Notes: generated by a model not told the origin, from the sequence alone. Numbered from the stretch's first letter, positions 1 to 8,074 are shown. The stretch is 64,000 nucleotides of DNA from Flavitalea sp966112615 (GCA_966112615.1 CBHWDO010000012.1:1-64000); one strand, 5' to 3'. Program-made: numbers and translations.

Positions 1-68
1 GATGATTTCTTTACAGAAGATTTTTTAGGTCGACCTCTCTTTGTTGCTGTCTTTTTTGCTTTTGCCAT
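1..68 (-). CDS. AT-hook motif protein, N-terminal fragment (cut by window edge)
   Basis: Reading the minus strand from an ATG at 66-68 gives 22 codons that run off the left edge. The peptide begins MAKAKKTATKRGRPKKSS. The core RGRPKK is an AT-hook, the minor-groove AT-DNA binding motif, in a Lys/Ala-rich context typical of small bacterial histone-like or AT-hook proteins. Only the first 22 residues are visible, so the domain content beyond the hook is unknown. It is transcribed away from the VWA gene that starts at 202, so the 133-bp gap should hold promoters for both. Confidence 0.55.
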   Translation of the reverse strand, partial: MAKAKKTATKRGRPKKSSVKKS

Positions 69-201
69 AAAATATTTTTTGGGATGAATGCAATGAACAT
101 GCCCTGAGTTCCATTACAAGCTTGTAGAGATTTCATCATGGTCCATCATGCAGCTAGTTTTGTTTCATCCAAACAAAATTTCACCATAAAAATTCATCAA
201 G

Positions 202-834
202 ATGAAATCACAGAAAACCATTTATCATTTGATCGTCGATAAAAGCGGATCCATGTACGATAGCATTCCTCAGACTATAGAAGGGTATAATGAGCAGGTA
301 AAGAAGATCATCTGCCTGGAAAAGGAATTTCCAAACCAGGAAATCACTATTGGCCTTACATTATTTAATCATAGTGTACATACATTGTATATGGGTGCAG
401 GTTCACAGCAAGCCACTCTCCTTACAAAATCCAATTACCGTCCGGAAGGGAACACTGCACTTTATGATGCAATTGGTGTAACGGTTCACCAGCTTGAAAA
501 TCTTCTGGAAAGATCGGAAACATTAATGCCTACCACTGTTGCAGTGATCATAATTACAGATGGAATGGAGAACGCTTCGGGGTTGTTTAACCTCAAAATG
601 ATCCAGCAGACCATTATGAGACTAGAGAATACTGAAAAATGGACCTTTAGTTTTTTAGGTGCAGAATTGCAATCCCTGGAAGCCGCAAAAATGATGAACT
701 TTAAAAATTCTAATACTAAATTGTTCACCAAGGATAAATTGTCGGAAACTTTTGATGATCTTAAAGATGCCATGGAACTCTACCAGTTTAATAAATTACA
801 TGGCCAAAGCCTTCAAAACTATTTCAAGAAATGA
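202..834 (+). CDS. VWA-domain protein with intact MIDAS motif
   Basis: This is a 210-residue protein that is essentially one von Willebrand factor A domain. The metal-ion-dependent adhesion site is visible as D13-x-S15-x-S17 (DKSGSM), followed by the conserved Thr in the GNTALYDAI segment and the TDG segment near residue 120. There is no signal peptide, so it is probably cytoplasmic. Cytoplasmic VWA proteins usually act as metal-dependent protein-binding partners, often beside an AAA ATPase, but none is visible here. Its stop codon overlaps the start of the next gene (ATGA at 831-834), so the two are co-translated and probably work together. The substrate is unknown. Confidence 0.85.
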   Translation: MKSQKTIYHLIVDKSGSMYDSIPQTIEGYNEQVKKIICLEKEFPNQEITIGLTLFNHSVHTLYMGAGSQQATLLTKSNYRPEGNTALYDAIGVTVHQLENLLERSETLMPTTVAVIIITDGMENASGLFNLKMIQQTIMRLENTEKWTFSFLGAELQSLEAAKMMNFKNSNTKLFTKDKLSETFDDLKDAMELYQFNKLHGQSLQNYFKK

Positions 835-1955
835 AGATCCACCTGATCAAATCCAAGGATGTTGACCCGGAACTGTTCACCCAGGTCTTTGACCAGTTAC
901 TCGCAGTTCCCGGTCCCATTCAATTCTCCTGTGACCCTGATTCATTGATCGATTTTGAAGCAGATGAATTGTACGAGCATATATTTCAGGATGAAAGTAA
1001 GCATCATCATAAGAATGCTTTACATGAAGGTTTAATAAATTATTCAATTCGACAACTATATCCATTTCGCACCCTAATGGTTGATTGGACCACACTTTTC
1101 AAAAAGTGTGAGAGATACAGGTCGAAGAAAAAAATTCCAGCGGATGAGTTTGTGATCTTACTGACGGAGCAATACAATGAAAAAAATTGGTTTGCCACCC
1201 TGGACCCTGGAATGCCTTTCAATGGATTTGTTCAGACAGAAGGATGGAAAGACTTCATCAATTGCTCTGCTGCTTTTCCCATCGCATACGAGATATTGGG
1301 ACTGGCACTTCAGAAGCATATGTTTTCTGATATGAAGGAGCTGATCCGTTCGGTTCACCAGATACCTATTGGCTGCATCAATGACTTTTGCCAGAATAAA
1401 AGCCAGGTCATCCTGAAGTTAAGAACAGCGGATATCTGCCCCGACTGCTTTAGTTTAATAGATAATAAGATTCCTGCAAATGAATTGCATCATGCTTTAA
1501 ACCTGATGGAATCACTTCGAACCAGGATGCTGTACGCACAGAATTTTCGACAGCTTTCACCTTTAAGCAAGATCCGGATCAGTTCTGCTAAAAGGATCTT
1601 TCTTGAAGATTTCAGCAATATTGAAATAAAATTGAGGCCTCTCGAAAAGGCATTATACTTTCTGTTCCTGGATCATCCAGAGGGAATCTTTATGAGTGAT
1701 CTGTGTAATCATCGGTCAGAATTGTATGAGATCTATGGCAGTCTTGCCAATATTGGAACAAGAGAGGATGTAAAGATGAGGATCGATGATCTGACAAATG
1801 TTCTGAGCAATTCAGCGAGTGAGAAGATCTCGAGGATCAAAAGAGTATTTGAAGAAAGTATTGGTGAAGAGTTGGCAAAGCAATACTTTATCAAAGGCGG
1901 CAATGGAGAGAAGAAAACAATTCCACTCGACCGTAGCCTGGTTATACAGGAATAA
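831..1955 (+). CDS. Uncharacterised protein with Cys4 motif, partner of the VWA protein
   Basis: This 374-residue soluble protein overlaps the VWA gene by four bases. Its central part carries C182-x4-C187 and C203-x2-C206, arranged like a structural zinc site within a segment reading CINDFC...DICPDC. The C-terminal third (from about residue 265, with KALYFLFLDHPEGI) looks helical and may be a winged-helix-like domain. No signal peptide or membrane segment is present. The coupling suggests a two-component VWA / metal-protein module, but I do not recognise an assigned function. The ATG at 831 is chosen because of the translational overlap. Confidence 0.75.
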   Translation: MKIHLIKSKDVDPELFTQVFDQLLAVPGPIQFSCDPDSLIDFEADELYEHIFQDESKHHHKNALHEGLINYSIRQLYPFRTLMVDWTTLFKKCERYRSKKKIPADEFVILLTEQYNEKNWFATLDPGMPFNGFVQTEGWKDFINCSAAFPIAYEILGLALQKHMFSDMKELIRSVHQIPIGCINDFCQNKSQVILKLRTADICPDCFSLIDNKIPANELHHALNLMESLRTRMLYAQNFRQLSPLSKIRISSAKRIFLEDFSNIEIKLRPLEKALYFLFLDHPEGIFMSDLCNHRSELYEIYGSLANIGTREDVKMRIDDLTNVLSNSASEKISRIKRVFEESIGEELAKQYFIKGGNGEKKTIPLDRSLVIQE

Positions 1956-1958
1956 AGA

Positions 1959-1976
1959 AACCCGCCGAAGCGGGTT
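1959..1976 (-). terminator. Hairpin between convergent genes, probable terminator of the thioredoxin gene
   Basis: AACCCGC and GCGGGTT form a 7-bp stem with a CGAA loop between the stop codons of two convergent genes. Read on the minus strand the stem is followed by TTTCTTTATT, so it fits an intrinsic terminator for the thioredoxin gene. On the plus strand no T-tract follows. Confidence 0.6.
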
Positions 1977-1979
1977 GAA

Positions 1980-2354
1980 TTATCCTTGCTGTTGAGGCTG
2001 AGCCAATAGCTTTTCTTCAATAACCTGTTTAAATACATTCTTGGGAAATGCACCGGGTTGAAGCATTGGATTTCCTTCTACCGGTATAAAAAGAAATGTT
2101 GGGATACTTTGGATCTGGAAAAGATATGCAAGGTCCTGCTCTGCCTCGGTATCAACTTTATAGATCAGCAGTTTGCCATCATATTCCTTGGATAATTCTT
2201 CGAGCACCGGGGCTACCATTTTGCAAGGTCCGCACCAGTCAGCATAAAAATCTACGATTGCAGGAAGATCACCACGATATTTCCATTCTTTCTCATTCTC
2301 ATAATCAAAGATCTTCTCTTTGAAATCCTGTAGTGTGAGTTTAATTGTTGCCAT
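1980..2354 (-). CDS. trxA: Thioredoxin
   Basis: A 124-residue thioredoxin-fold protein with the canonical redox motif WCGPCK and the conserved cis-proline segment SIPTFLF. It reduces protein disulfides in the cytoplasm. The open frame extends upstream to 2396, but those residues (MIGFWLFLTLHLII) look like translated leader. The ATG at 2352-2354 starts the normal thioredoxin N-terminus (MATIKLTLQDF). The unusual feature is the N-terminal segment before the active site, where NEKEWKYRGDLPAIVDFYADWCGPC keeps a longer lead-in than E. coli TrxA. It is divergent from the K+ channel gene. Confidence 0.9.
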   Translation of the reverse strand: MATIKLTLQDFKEKIFDYENEKEWKYRGDLPAIVDFYADWCGPCKMVAPVLEELSKEYDGKLLIYKVDTEAEQDLAYLFQIQSIPTFLFIPVEGNPMLQPGAFPKNVFKQVIEEKLLAQPQQQG

Positions 2355-2422
2355 AATTATTAAGTGTAAGGTCAAAAATAGCCAGAATCCAATCATTGGA
2401 ACGTGACATTAATTACAATGTG

Positions 2423-2453
2423 TTGCAAGTAGTATTCCATATTACGTATCTTG
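2423..2453 (+). promoter_or_regulatory. Candidate Bacteroidota-type promoter for the K+ channel gene
   Basis: TTG at 2423-2425 and TATCTTG at 2447-2453 are 21 bp apart, near the Bacteroidota -33/-7 consensus (TTTG, about 19-21 bp, TAnnTTTG). The start codon follows at 2470. The match is partial, so this is a candidate only. Confidence 0.3.
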
Positions 2454-2469
2454 ATTAGAGAACTTCTAT

Positions 2470-3315
2470 ATGCTGCAACCATTTACTAAAGATAGAAATC
2501 ACTGGCGCGCTAAACTATATAAGGTTGTTTTTGAAAGTGATACCAAGGCAGGCCGATTGTTTGATATAGTCCTGTTGGGATTGATATTATTAAGTCTTGT
2601 GGTAGTCATGTTTCAAAGCATGCCGGAATACCAGGCTAAATACGGTGATTACCTTTATTATACTGAATGGATTCTAACCATCCTGTTTACCATTGAATAT
2701 ATCATACGGTGTATCAGTGTGAAGTTTCCGGTTAAATACACGGGCAGCTTTTATGGGGTTGTCGATATCATTTCTATTCTTCCCACTTATTTAAGCATAC
2801 TATTTCCTCAATCACAATATTTACTGGCTGTAAGAGGGTTAAGATTGATGAGGGTTTTCAGGATCTTCAAGCTGACCCATTTTGTCAGGGAAAGCATGGG
2901 CATTGTGCTGGCGATGAGGGCAAGTGCTAAAAGGATCTCAGTATTTCTTGCATTTGTATTCCTGTTGAGCGTGGTATTGGGCTCGATCGTTTATGTGGTG
3001 GAAAGTCCCTACAATGACAAATTCAACTCAATTCCCCAAAGTGTTTACTGGTCCATCGTAACCATTACAACAGTGGGCTATGGTGATATTTCACCGATCA
3101 CACCGGCGGGAAAGGTATTGGCTTCACTCATTATGTTACTTGGATACGCGATCATAGCAGTTCCTACAGGAATTGTAACTGTGGAATTATCGAAAGCCGC
3201 ATCAAGAGAAGGAACCTCCAAAAAGATCTGCCCTCACTGCGCAGCCACCAGTCATGAGAAAGATGCGGTATTTTGTAAGTATTGTGGTTATCCGTTGGAG
3301 GAGGAGGCGGGATGA
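2470..3315 (+). CDS. Voltage-gated potassium channel with C-terminal zinc ribbon
   Basis: This 281-residue protein has six membrane segments plus a pore loop. The S4 voltage sensor reads RGLRLMRVFRIFK at about residues 122-134, and the K+ selectivity filter TVGYGD is at 201-206. It should conduct K+ across the inner membrane in response to voltage. After S6 there is a cytoplasmic tail ending in C254-x2-C257 ... C269-x2-C272, a rubredoxin/zinc-ribbon pattern (CPHC...CKYC). Bacterial Kv channels usually end in an RCK, cyclic-nucleotide or coiled-coil domain, so the zinc ribbon is notable; similar tails are seen in some annotated bacterial ion channels. It stands alone between divergent thioredoxin and convergent GH3. 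Confidence 0.9.
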   Translation: MLQPFTKDRNHWRAKLYKVVFESDTKAGRLFDIVLLGLILLSLVVVMFQSMPEYQAKYGDYLYYTEWILTILFTIEYIIRCISVKFPVKYTGSFYGVVDIISILPTYLSILFPQSQYLLAVRGLRLMRVFRIFKLTHFVRESMGIVLAMRASAKRISVFLAFVFLLSVVLGSIVYVVESPYNDKFNSIPQSVYWSIVTITTVGYGDISPITPAGKVLASLIMLLGYAIIAVPTGIVTVELSKAASREGTSKKICPHCAATSHEKDAVFCKYCGYPLEEEAG

Positions 3316-3316
3316 A

Positions 3317-3420
3317 GAAAATGTAAAATGAAAAATGGAAAATGAAAAATGTATAATGAAAAATGCCTTTAATCGGAGGTACCGGCTAATGGCATTTTTC
3401 ATTATACATTTTACATTTTA
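3317..3420. repeat. Inverted array of 7-bp units (xAAAATG) forming a long hairpin
   Basis: From 3317 to 3365 there are seven consecutive heptamers of the form GAAAATG/TAAAATG/AAAAATG/TATAATG. From 3391 to 3420 four heptamers of the same kind stand in the opposite orientation. The inner 20 bp of each arm (3348-3367 and 3391-3410) are perfectly complementary, around a loop containing CGGAGGTACCG. It sits between convergent genes and can fold as a bidirectional terminator-like hairpin. The strict 7-bp period is not explained by termination alone. Confidence 0.85.
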
Positions 3421-3426
3421 TTAGAT

Positions 3427-3461
3427 CCTGCGTTCCGCCCGGATCGGCCGTTATGCCCGGG
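3427..3461 (-). repeat. Truncated copy (E) of the GGGC-GAACG palindromic element
   Basis: Read on the minus strand, immediately after the GH3 stop codon, this stretch begins CCGGGCATAACGGCCGA and continues to GGAACGCAGG. It resembles the first 35 bases of the 85-bp copies at 8686-8770 and 54448-54532 (minus strand), which begin CCGGGCAGAACG. It appears to be the 5' part only. Its position directly at a stop codon matches the other intergenic copies. Confidence 0.6.
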
Positions 3462-5741
3462 TTATTTCAAACTGAACTTCACTCCTTTTTCAAGATCGCT
3501 GCTGCCTCCAATGAATACTTCAAATTCACCTGGCTCTGAAACCCAGTTCAGATCTGAATTGTAGAATTTAAGACCCTCTTCTTTCAAAGTGAATTTTATT
3601 TCACGGGATTCACCTGCCTTCAGGGAAATTTTTTCAAATCCCTTCAATTCTTTAACCGGTCTGGTAATGGTTCCCACGATATCTCTAACATACAACTGCA
3701 CTGTTTCCACTCCTTCTCTTGAACCGCTGTTGGTAACAGTTACGGTTGCAGTAATACTTCCTCCCTTATTCATGGAAGATGATGAAAGCTTCACATCACC
3801 ATAAGTAAACTTAGTATAGCTCAAACCATGACCGAAAGGATACAATGGAGTATTTGCAATATCAAGATACTTGGAAGTATATTTTTGATTTGGATCGAAA
3901 GGTCTGCCGGTCATCTTATGATTGTAATAGATAGGAATCTGTCCTACACTACGAGGGAAAGTCATGGAGATCTTTCCTGAAGGATTCGCATCGCCAAACA
4001 ATACATCAACGATCGCATCACCTGCCTTTGTTCCAGCATACCAGGTTTCAAGGATCGCGTCCATATTTTCATCTTCCCATGATAACACCATCGGGCGACC
4101 ATTCATCAACACTAGTACAATCGGCTTACCGGTCTTCTTCAATGCTTTCAATAATTCAACCTGGTTTTGCAATAAACCAATATCACTTCTGCTGGCAGCT
4201 TCACCTGTCATACCAAATGGTTCTCCCAATACCGCCACCACCACATCAGATTTGTTGGCTGTAGCAACGGCTTCATCTATTAATGCCTGTGATCCTCGTG
4301 GATCCTTTGCCAGCATTGCACCATGGGGATTCAGTTTTGCCATGAGTGCTTCATCATCCACAAAATTGCATCCCTGGGCATACAGGAAATTATTTCCCTT
4401 GAATTTATTCTGAAGTGCATCCCAAATGGAAGTTGCCTGTTTCCAATCACCGGCACCACTCCATGATCCGATCAGGTCGCGCTGGTTTTTAACTAATGGA
4501 CCAATGAACGCAACATTTTTTCCGGAAGTCAGAGGCAATGCACCATCATTCTTCAGCAATACAAAAGATTTGATAGCAGCTTCTTTTGCCAGCGCCAATT
4601 TTTCGGCATTCATGATCTCTGCCTTATTGCGGGCTTCATTTACATAACGATATGGATCTTCAAACAATCCCAGTTTATATTTTGCTTCCAATACCAGTCG
4701 GCATGCATTATTGATCTCGGCCATGGATACTTTCCCTTCCTTTACCAACTGCGGCAGGTGTGTGATATACAATTCACCCACCATATCCATTTCAGTACTT
4801 GCTTTGATACCACGGCGTGTAACTTCTTTTCCATCTCCAATTCCATGGTTGATCATTTCATTGATCGCAGTATAGTCTGAAGCAACAAGTCCTTTAAAAC
4901 CCCACTGCTTACGGAGAAGGTCCGTCATTAACCACTTATTTGCAGAAGCGGGAATTCCATCAATCTCATTAAAAGAACTCATCACGGTTGCAGCACCTGC
5001 ATCAATAGCAGCTTTGTAAGGAGGAAGGTATTCGTTGAACATGCGCAGACGACTCATGTCAACCGTATTATAATCACGGCCAGCTTCACCTGCACCATAG
5101 AGTGCAAAGTGTTTAACGCAGGCCAGTACAGTATTATCTTTTGAAAGATCATTTCCCTGGTAGCCCTTCACCATGGCGCGTGCGATGGCAGAACCCAGGA
5201 ATGGATCTTCACCGGCACCTTCTGAAACACGTCCCCAGCGAGGGTCGCGGGCGATATCGACCATGGGTGAGAATACCCAGTTCAGTCCATCGGCAGTAGC
5301 TTCATTTGCAGCTGCGCGGGCTGTACGCTCGATCAGGTCAAGGTCCCAGCTTGCAGCTAGTCCAAGTGATATCGGGAAAATGGTACGGTGCCCATGGATC
5401 ACATCATATCCAAATAATAAAGGAATTTTCAACCTTGATTTAGTAACCGCCATTTCCTGCAATTTGCGCACTGCATTTGGCGTGAACGTATTAAATACAC
5501 CGCCAACAAGCCCCTTCTGGATCTTCTCCTCAACTCCCTGGCTTACTATCGGACCGGTAACATCGAATCCAATTGAAGGAAGGTTCAATTGACCGATCTT
5601 TTCTTCCAGCGTCATTTTGTTCATCAGGTTAGTGATGAAACTGTTCATTTGTTGATTGTTGCCTGCAGGTTTTAATACAGGCTTTCCCTGCGAAAATCCA
5701 AGCACAGGGCTTAAGAGCAATAGCGCTAACAGTTTTTTCAT
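3462..5741 (-). CDS. bglX: GH3 beta-glucosidase, BglX type, secreted
   Basis: A 759-residue family 3 glycoside hydrolase, close in length and layout to E. coli periplasmic BglX. Residues 1-18 are a signal peptide ending at GFSQ. The (beta/alpha)8 domain carries KHFALYGAGEAGRDYNT (about 210-226) and the catalytic nucleophile D289 in VASDY. The alpha/beta sandwich domain follows from about 400, and a fibronectin-III-like domain closes the protein from about 660. It removes non-reducing beta-glucosyl residues from oligosaccharides in the periplasm. The open frame extends upstream to 5888, but the ATG at 5739-5741 directly precedes the signal peptide. It is not part of a visible PUL. Confidence 0.93.
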   Translation of the reverse strand: MKKLLALLLLSPVLGFSQGKPVLKPAGNNQQMNSFITNLMNKMTLEEKIGQLNLPSIGFDVTGPIVSQGVEEKIQKGLVGGVFNTFTPNAVRKLQEMAVTKSRLKIPLLFGYDVIHGHRTIFPISLGLAASWDLDLIERTARAAANEATADGLNWVFSPMVDIARDPRWGRVSEGAGEDPFLGSAIARAMVKGYQGNDLSKDNTVLACVKHFALYGAGEAGRDYNTVDMSRLRMFNEYLPPYKAAIDAGAATVMSSFNEIDGIPASANKWLMTDLLRKQWGFKGLVASDYTAINEMINHGIGDGKEVTRRGIKASTEMDMVGELYITHLPQLVKEGKVSMAEINNACRLVLEAKYKLGLFEDPYRYVNEARNKAEIMNAEKLALAKEAAIKSFVLLKNDGALPLTSGKNVAFIGPLVKNQRDLIGSWSGAGDWKQATSIWDALQNKFKGNNFLYAQGCNFVDDEALMAKLNPHGAMLAKDPRGSQALIDEAVATANKSDVVVAVLGEPFGMTGEAASRSDIGLLQNQVELLKALKKTGKPIVLVLMNGRPMVLSWEDENMDAILETWYAGTKAGDAIVDVLFGDANPSGKISMTFPRSVGQIPIYYNHKMTGRPFDPNQKYTSKYLDIANTPLYPFGHGLSYTKFTYGDVKLSSSSMNKGGSITATVTVTNSGSREGVETVQLYVRDIVGTITRPVKELKGFEKISLKAGESREIKFTLKEEGLKFYNSDLNWVSEPGEFEVFIGGSSDLEKGVKFSLK

Positions 5742-5831
5742 CGTCAGAAATTTGTGGGGGCAAATTAGGGATTTGCAGCATGCAGAGTCATGAGGTTGGT
5801 TAGGTGAGAAAGAAATGTAGTAGTTCTTTTT

Positions 5832-5923
5832 GAGAAGATGAGGAGATGAGGATGTGAGGAGATGAGGAGTTGGTACGCATATTCTCAACTCCTTAACTCC
5901 CTACCTCCTCATCTCCTCTCTTA
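5832..5923. repeat. Inverted array of 8-bp purine-rich units
   Basis: Five octamers of GAGGAGAT type run in direct order from 5832 to 5871. After a spacer of about 12 bp, similar octamers run in the opposite orientation from about 5884 to 5923. Within the arms, 14 bp at 5856-5869 and 5905-5918 are perfectly complementary. The structure lies between the divergent GH3 and beta-barrel genes, so it cannot be a terminator for either. It is related in design, though not in sequence, to the heptamer array at 3317-3420. The rest of the 216-bp gap (5742-5957) holds no gene. Confidence 0.85.
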
Positions 5924-5957
5924 AAAAACCCTACTTTTGACACCAATTCAACGAATT

Positions 5958-6707
5958 ATGAAAAAATTACTTGGACTTATCTTGGCCACAACCTTATCTG
6001 CAACTGCTTTTTCACAGGTCGATTCAGGCTATTCAGCGCCTGCTCCGGCTCCAAAGAAATGGAGCACACTGAACCTGAATAACAGGGCGAACGACCATTT
6101 TATGATCCAGCTTTCAATAGATAACTGGGCAAATAAGACGGATACCATTCAAACCAAGGGATTGTCAAGAGGATTCAATATGTATTTAATGTATGATATG
6201 CCTTTCAAAACCAATCCGCATTTCAGCGTAGCGGCGGGTGTGGGCGTATCTACCAGCAATATCTATTTTGAAGAAACCTATATTGATATTACCGGAAGAA
6301 GAAAGAATGTGCTTGACTTTACCGATGTGGGAGACACAACCCATTTCAAAAAATACAAACTGACTACAGCATACCTGGAGGTTCCTATTGAACTTCGCTG
6401 GCTGGCCAATCCCGAGAACAGCAATCGCAGCTGGAAGTTTGCTTTGGGTGTGAAAGTCGGAACTCTGTTGTCTGCTTCAACAAAAGGTAAGACCCAGTTG
6501 AATGGCAGCGACCAGGTATCGCTCAATGGAACCTGGAAAGAAAAGTCAAAGAGGTTCTTCAATGGTACCAGGCTTAGCGGAACCGCCCGTGTTGGGTATG
6601 GAAATTTCAGCCTGTTTGGAAGTTACCAGCTGAACAATTTCATCAAGGAAGGATCAGGCCCGAATATCAGGCCATTCCAGATCGGTTTAACCATCTCCGG
6701 TCTATAA
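5958..6707 (+). CDS. Outer-membrane beta-barrel protein (PorT-like family)
   Basis: A 249-residue secreted protein with a signal peptide (MKKLLGLILATTLSATAFSQ). Alternating hydrophobic strands follow, including the YLEVPIELRW segment typical of Bacteroidota outer-membrane beta-barrel domains (OMP_b-brl). The last strand ends IRPFQIGLTISGL. These proteins sit in the outer membrane, and most have no assigned role. The ATG at 5958 is preferred to the upstream 5937 start because it begins the signal peptide. The gene lies 12 bp before hflX, so the two are likely co-transcribed. Confidence 0.8.
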   Translation: MKKLLGLILATTLSATAFSQVDSGYSAPAPAPKKWSTLNLNNRANDHFMIQLSIDNWANKTDTIQTKGLSRGFNMYLMYDMPFKTNPHFSVAAGVGVSTSNIYFEETYIDITGRRKNVLDFTDVGDTTHFKKYKLTTAYLEVPIELRWLANPENSNRSWKFALGVKVGTLLSASTKGKTQLNGSDQVSLNGTWKEKSKRFFNGTRLSGTARVGYGNFSLFGSYQLNNFIKEGSGPNIRPFQIGLTISGL

Positions 6708-6719
6708 TTTAAAAGAACT

Positions 6720-7910
6720 ATGCTAGATAAAACGCCCGTTGTAGCGAAAGAAGAGAAAGCAATACTGATTGGACTGATCCATAAGGAGCAGACAGAACAA
6801 CAGGTGCGTGAATACCTGGATGAATTGTCATTCCTGGCAGAAACTGCCGGTGCTGTGACGGTAAAAAGATTTGTTCAAAGACTTGCACATCCTGATAGCC
6901 GAACCTTTATTGGTAAGGGTAAGCTAGAAGAGATCAGGCAATATATATTAGGAAAGGATATCAAGCTGGCCATTTTTGATGATGAGTTAAGCGGATCACA
7001 GATCAGTAATATCCAGAAGGAATTAGGGATCAAAGCCATCGACCGCTCGGATCTGATCCTGGATATTTTCGCCAGAAGGGCCAAGACTGCACAGGCTAAA
7101 ACCCAGGTGGAGCTTGCACAGTATCAATATATCCTTCCAAGACTGAGAGGTATGTGGAAACACCTTGAACGTTTGGGAGGTGGTATCGGTACAAGAGGTC
7201 CGGGTGAAACAGAAATTGAAACTGACCGTCGTATTGTAAAAGATAAAATCGCCTTGCTCCGCAGAAGACTCGCGGAGATCGATAAGCAGTCATTTGTACA
7301 GAGAAAGGATCGCGGTGAATTTATCAGGGTTTCATTGGTAGGATATACCAACGTGGGTAAATCGACTATCATGAACCTGCTCAGCAAGAGCGATGTGTTT
7401 GCAGAGAATAAACTGTTTGCAACGCTGGATACCACTACCAGGAAACTGGTTTTCGAAAATACCCCCTTTTTATTAAGTGATACGGTAGGATTCATCCGGA
7501 AACTTCCTCACCATCTTGTGGAATCTTTCAAGAGTACATTGGATGAAGTAAGAGAAGCGGATGTATTGCTGCATGTAGTGGACATTTCGCATCCTGCCTA
7601 TGAAGACCAGTATGGTGTTGTGAATAAGACATTGCAGGAGTTGAAGGCATTTGATAAGCCAACCATTACGGTCTTTAATAAGATGGACCAATATGAAAAG
7701 CAGACTTTCGATCCATGGCTTGAAGAAGAAGTTCGTGCAGAGATTCTGACTGATCTTCGCGAGAGATGGGAAAGAGAGACCAATGGAAACTGTGTGTTCA
7801 TTTCTGCAACCGAGCGCACCAATGTTGAAGGTTTGCGAAAAGTGATCTTAGAGAAAGTAAGAGAAATGTATAGGATCAGGTATCCTTATAAGTCTGAATT
7901 TTTTTATTAG
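6720..7910 (+). CDS. hflX: GTPase HflX
   Basis: A 396-residue HflX-family GTPase. The N-terminal HflX domain contains the glycine-rich stretch GGGIGTRGPGETEIETDRR that precedes the helical linker. The G domain shows G1 (GYTNVGKST), G3 (DTVGF) and G4 (NKMD). In other bacteria HflX binds 50S and 70S ribosomes and splits stalled or heat-damaged ribosomes in a GTP-dependent way. Length and domain order are normal. It follows the beta-barrel gene by 12 bp. Its TAG stop is followed directly by palindromic element A. Confidence 0.96.
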   Translation: MLDKTPVVAKEEKAILIGLIHKEQTEQQVREYLDELSFLAETAGAVTVKRFVQRLAHPDSRTFIGKGKLEEIRQYILGKDIKLAIFDDELSGSQISNIQKELGIKAIDRSDLILDIFARRAKTAQAKTQVELAQYQYILPRLRGMWKHLERLGGGIGTRGPGETEIETDRRIVKDKIALLRRRLAEIDKQSFVQRKDRGEFIRVSLVGYTNVGKSTIMNLLSKSDVFAENKLFATLDTTTRKLVFENTPFLLSDTVGFIRKLPHHLVESFKSTLDEVREADVLLHVVDISHPAYEDQYGVVNKTLQELKAFDKPTITVFNKMDQYEKQTFDPWLEEEVRAEILTDLRERWERETNGNCVFISATERTNVEGLRKVILEKVREMYRIRYPYKSEFFY

Positions 7911-8069
7911 CCGGGCTGAGCAACAGCCAATGGCTGTTGCGCTGAACGCACCAGGCTGAACACTTCGCGAAGCGTAGTGGGCTGACTGGAAATTCGTTCA
8001 GCCCAAAAAGCTTTGCTTTTTGCTCAGCACGGTACGTTCAGCCCAGGTTCTTTGAACCTGGTCAGCCCG
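7911..8069. repeat. Palindromic modular element, copy A (four hairpins)
   Basis: This 159-bp element starts at the base after the hflX stop codon (CCGGGCTGA) and ends with TCAGCCCG, five bases before the next start codon. Conserved boxes (GGGCTGA, GCTGAACGCACC, GGCTGAAC, GGGCTGACTGGAAA, CGTTCAGCCC twice) alternate with hairpins. The hairpins are 7920-7940 (9-bp stem, AAT loop), 7961-7979 (8-bp stem with one mismatch, GAA loop), 8005-8021 (7-bp stem, TTT loop) and 8043-8061 (8-bp stem, TTT loop). The box order up to GGAAA is shared with copy C at 11484-11563, while the hairpin sequences differ. Confidence 0.85.
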
Positions 8070-8074
8070 ATAAC

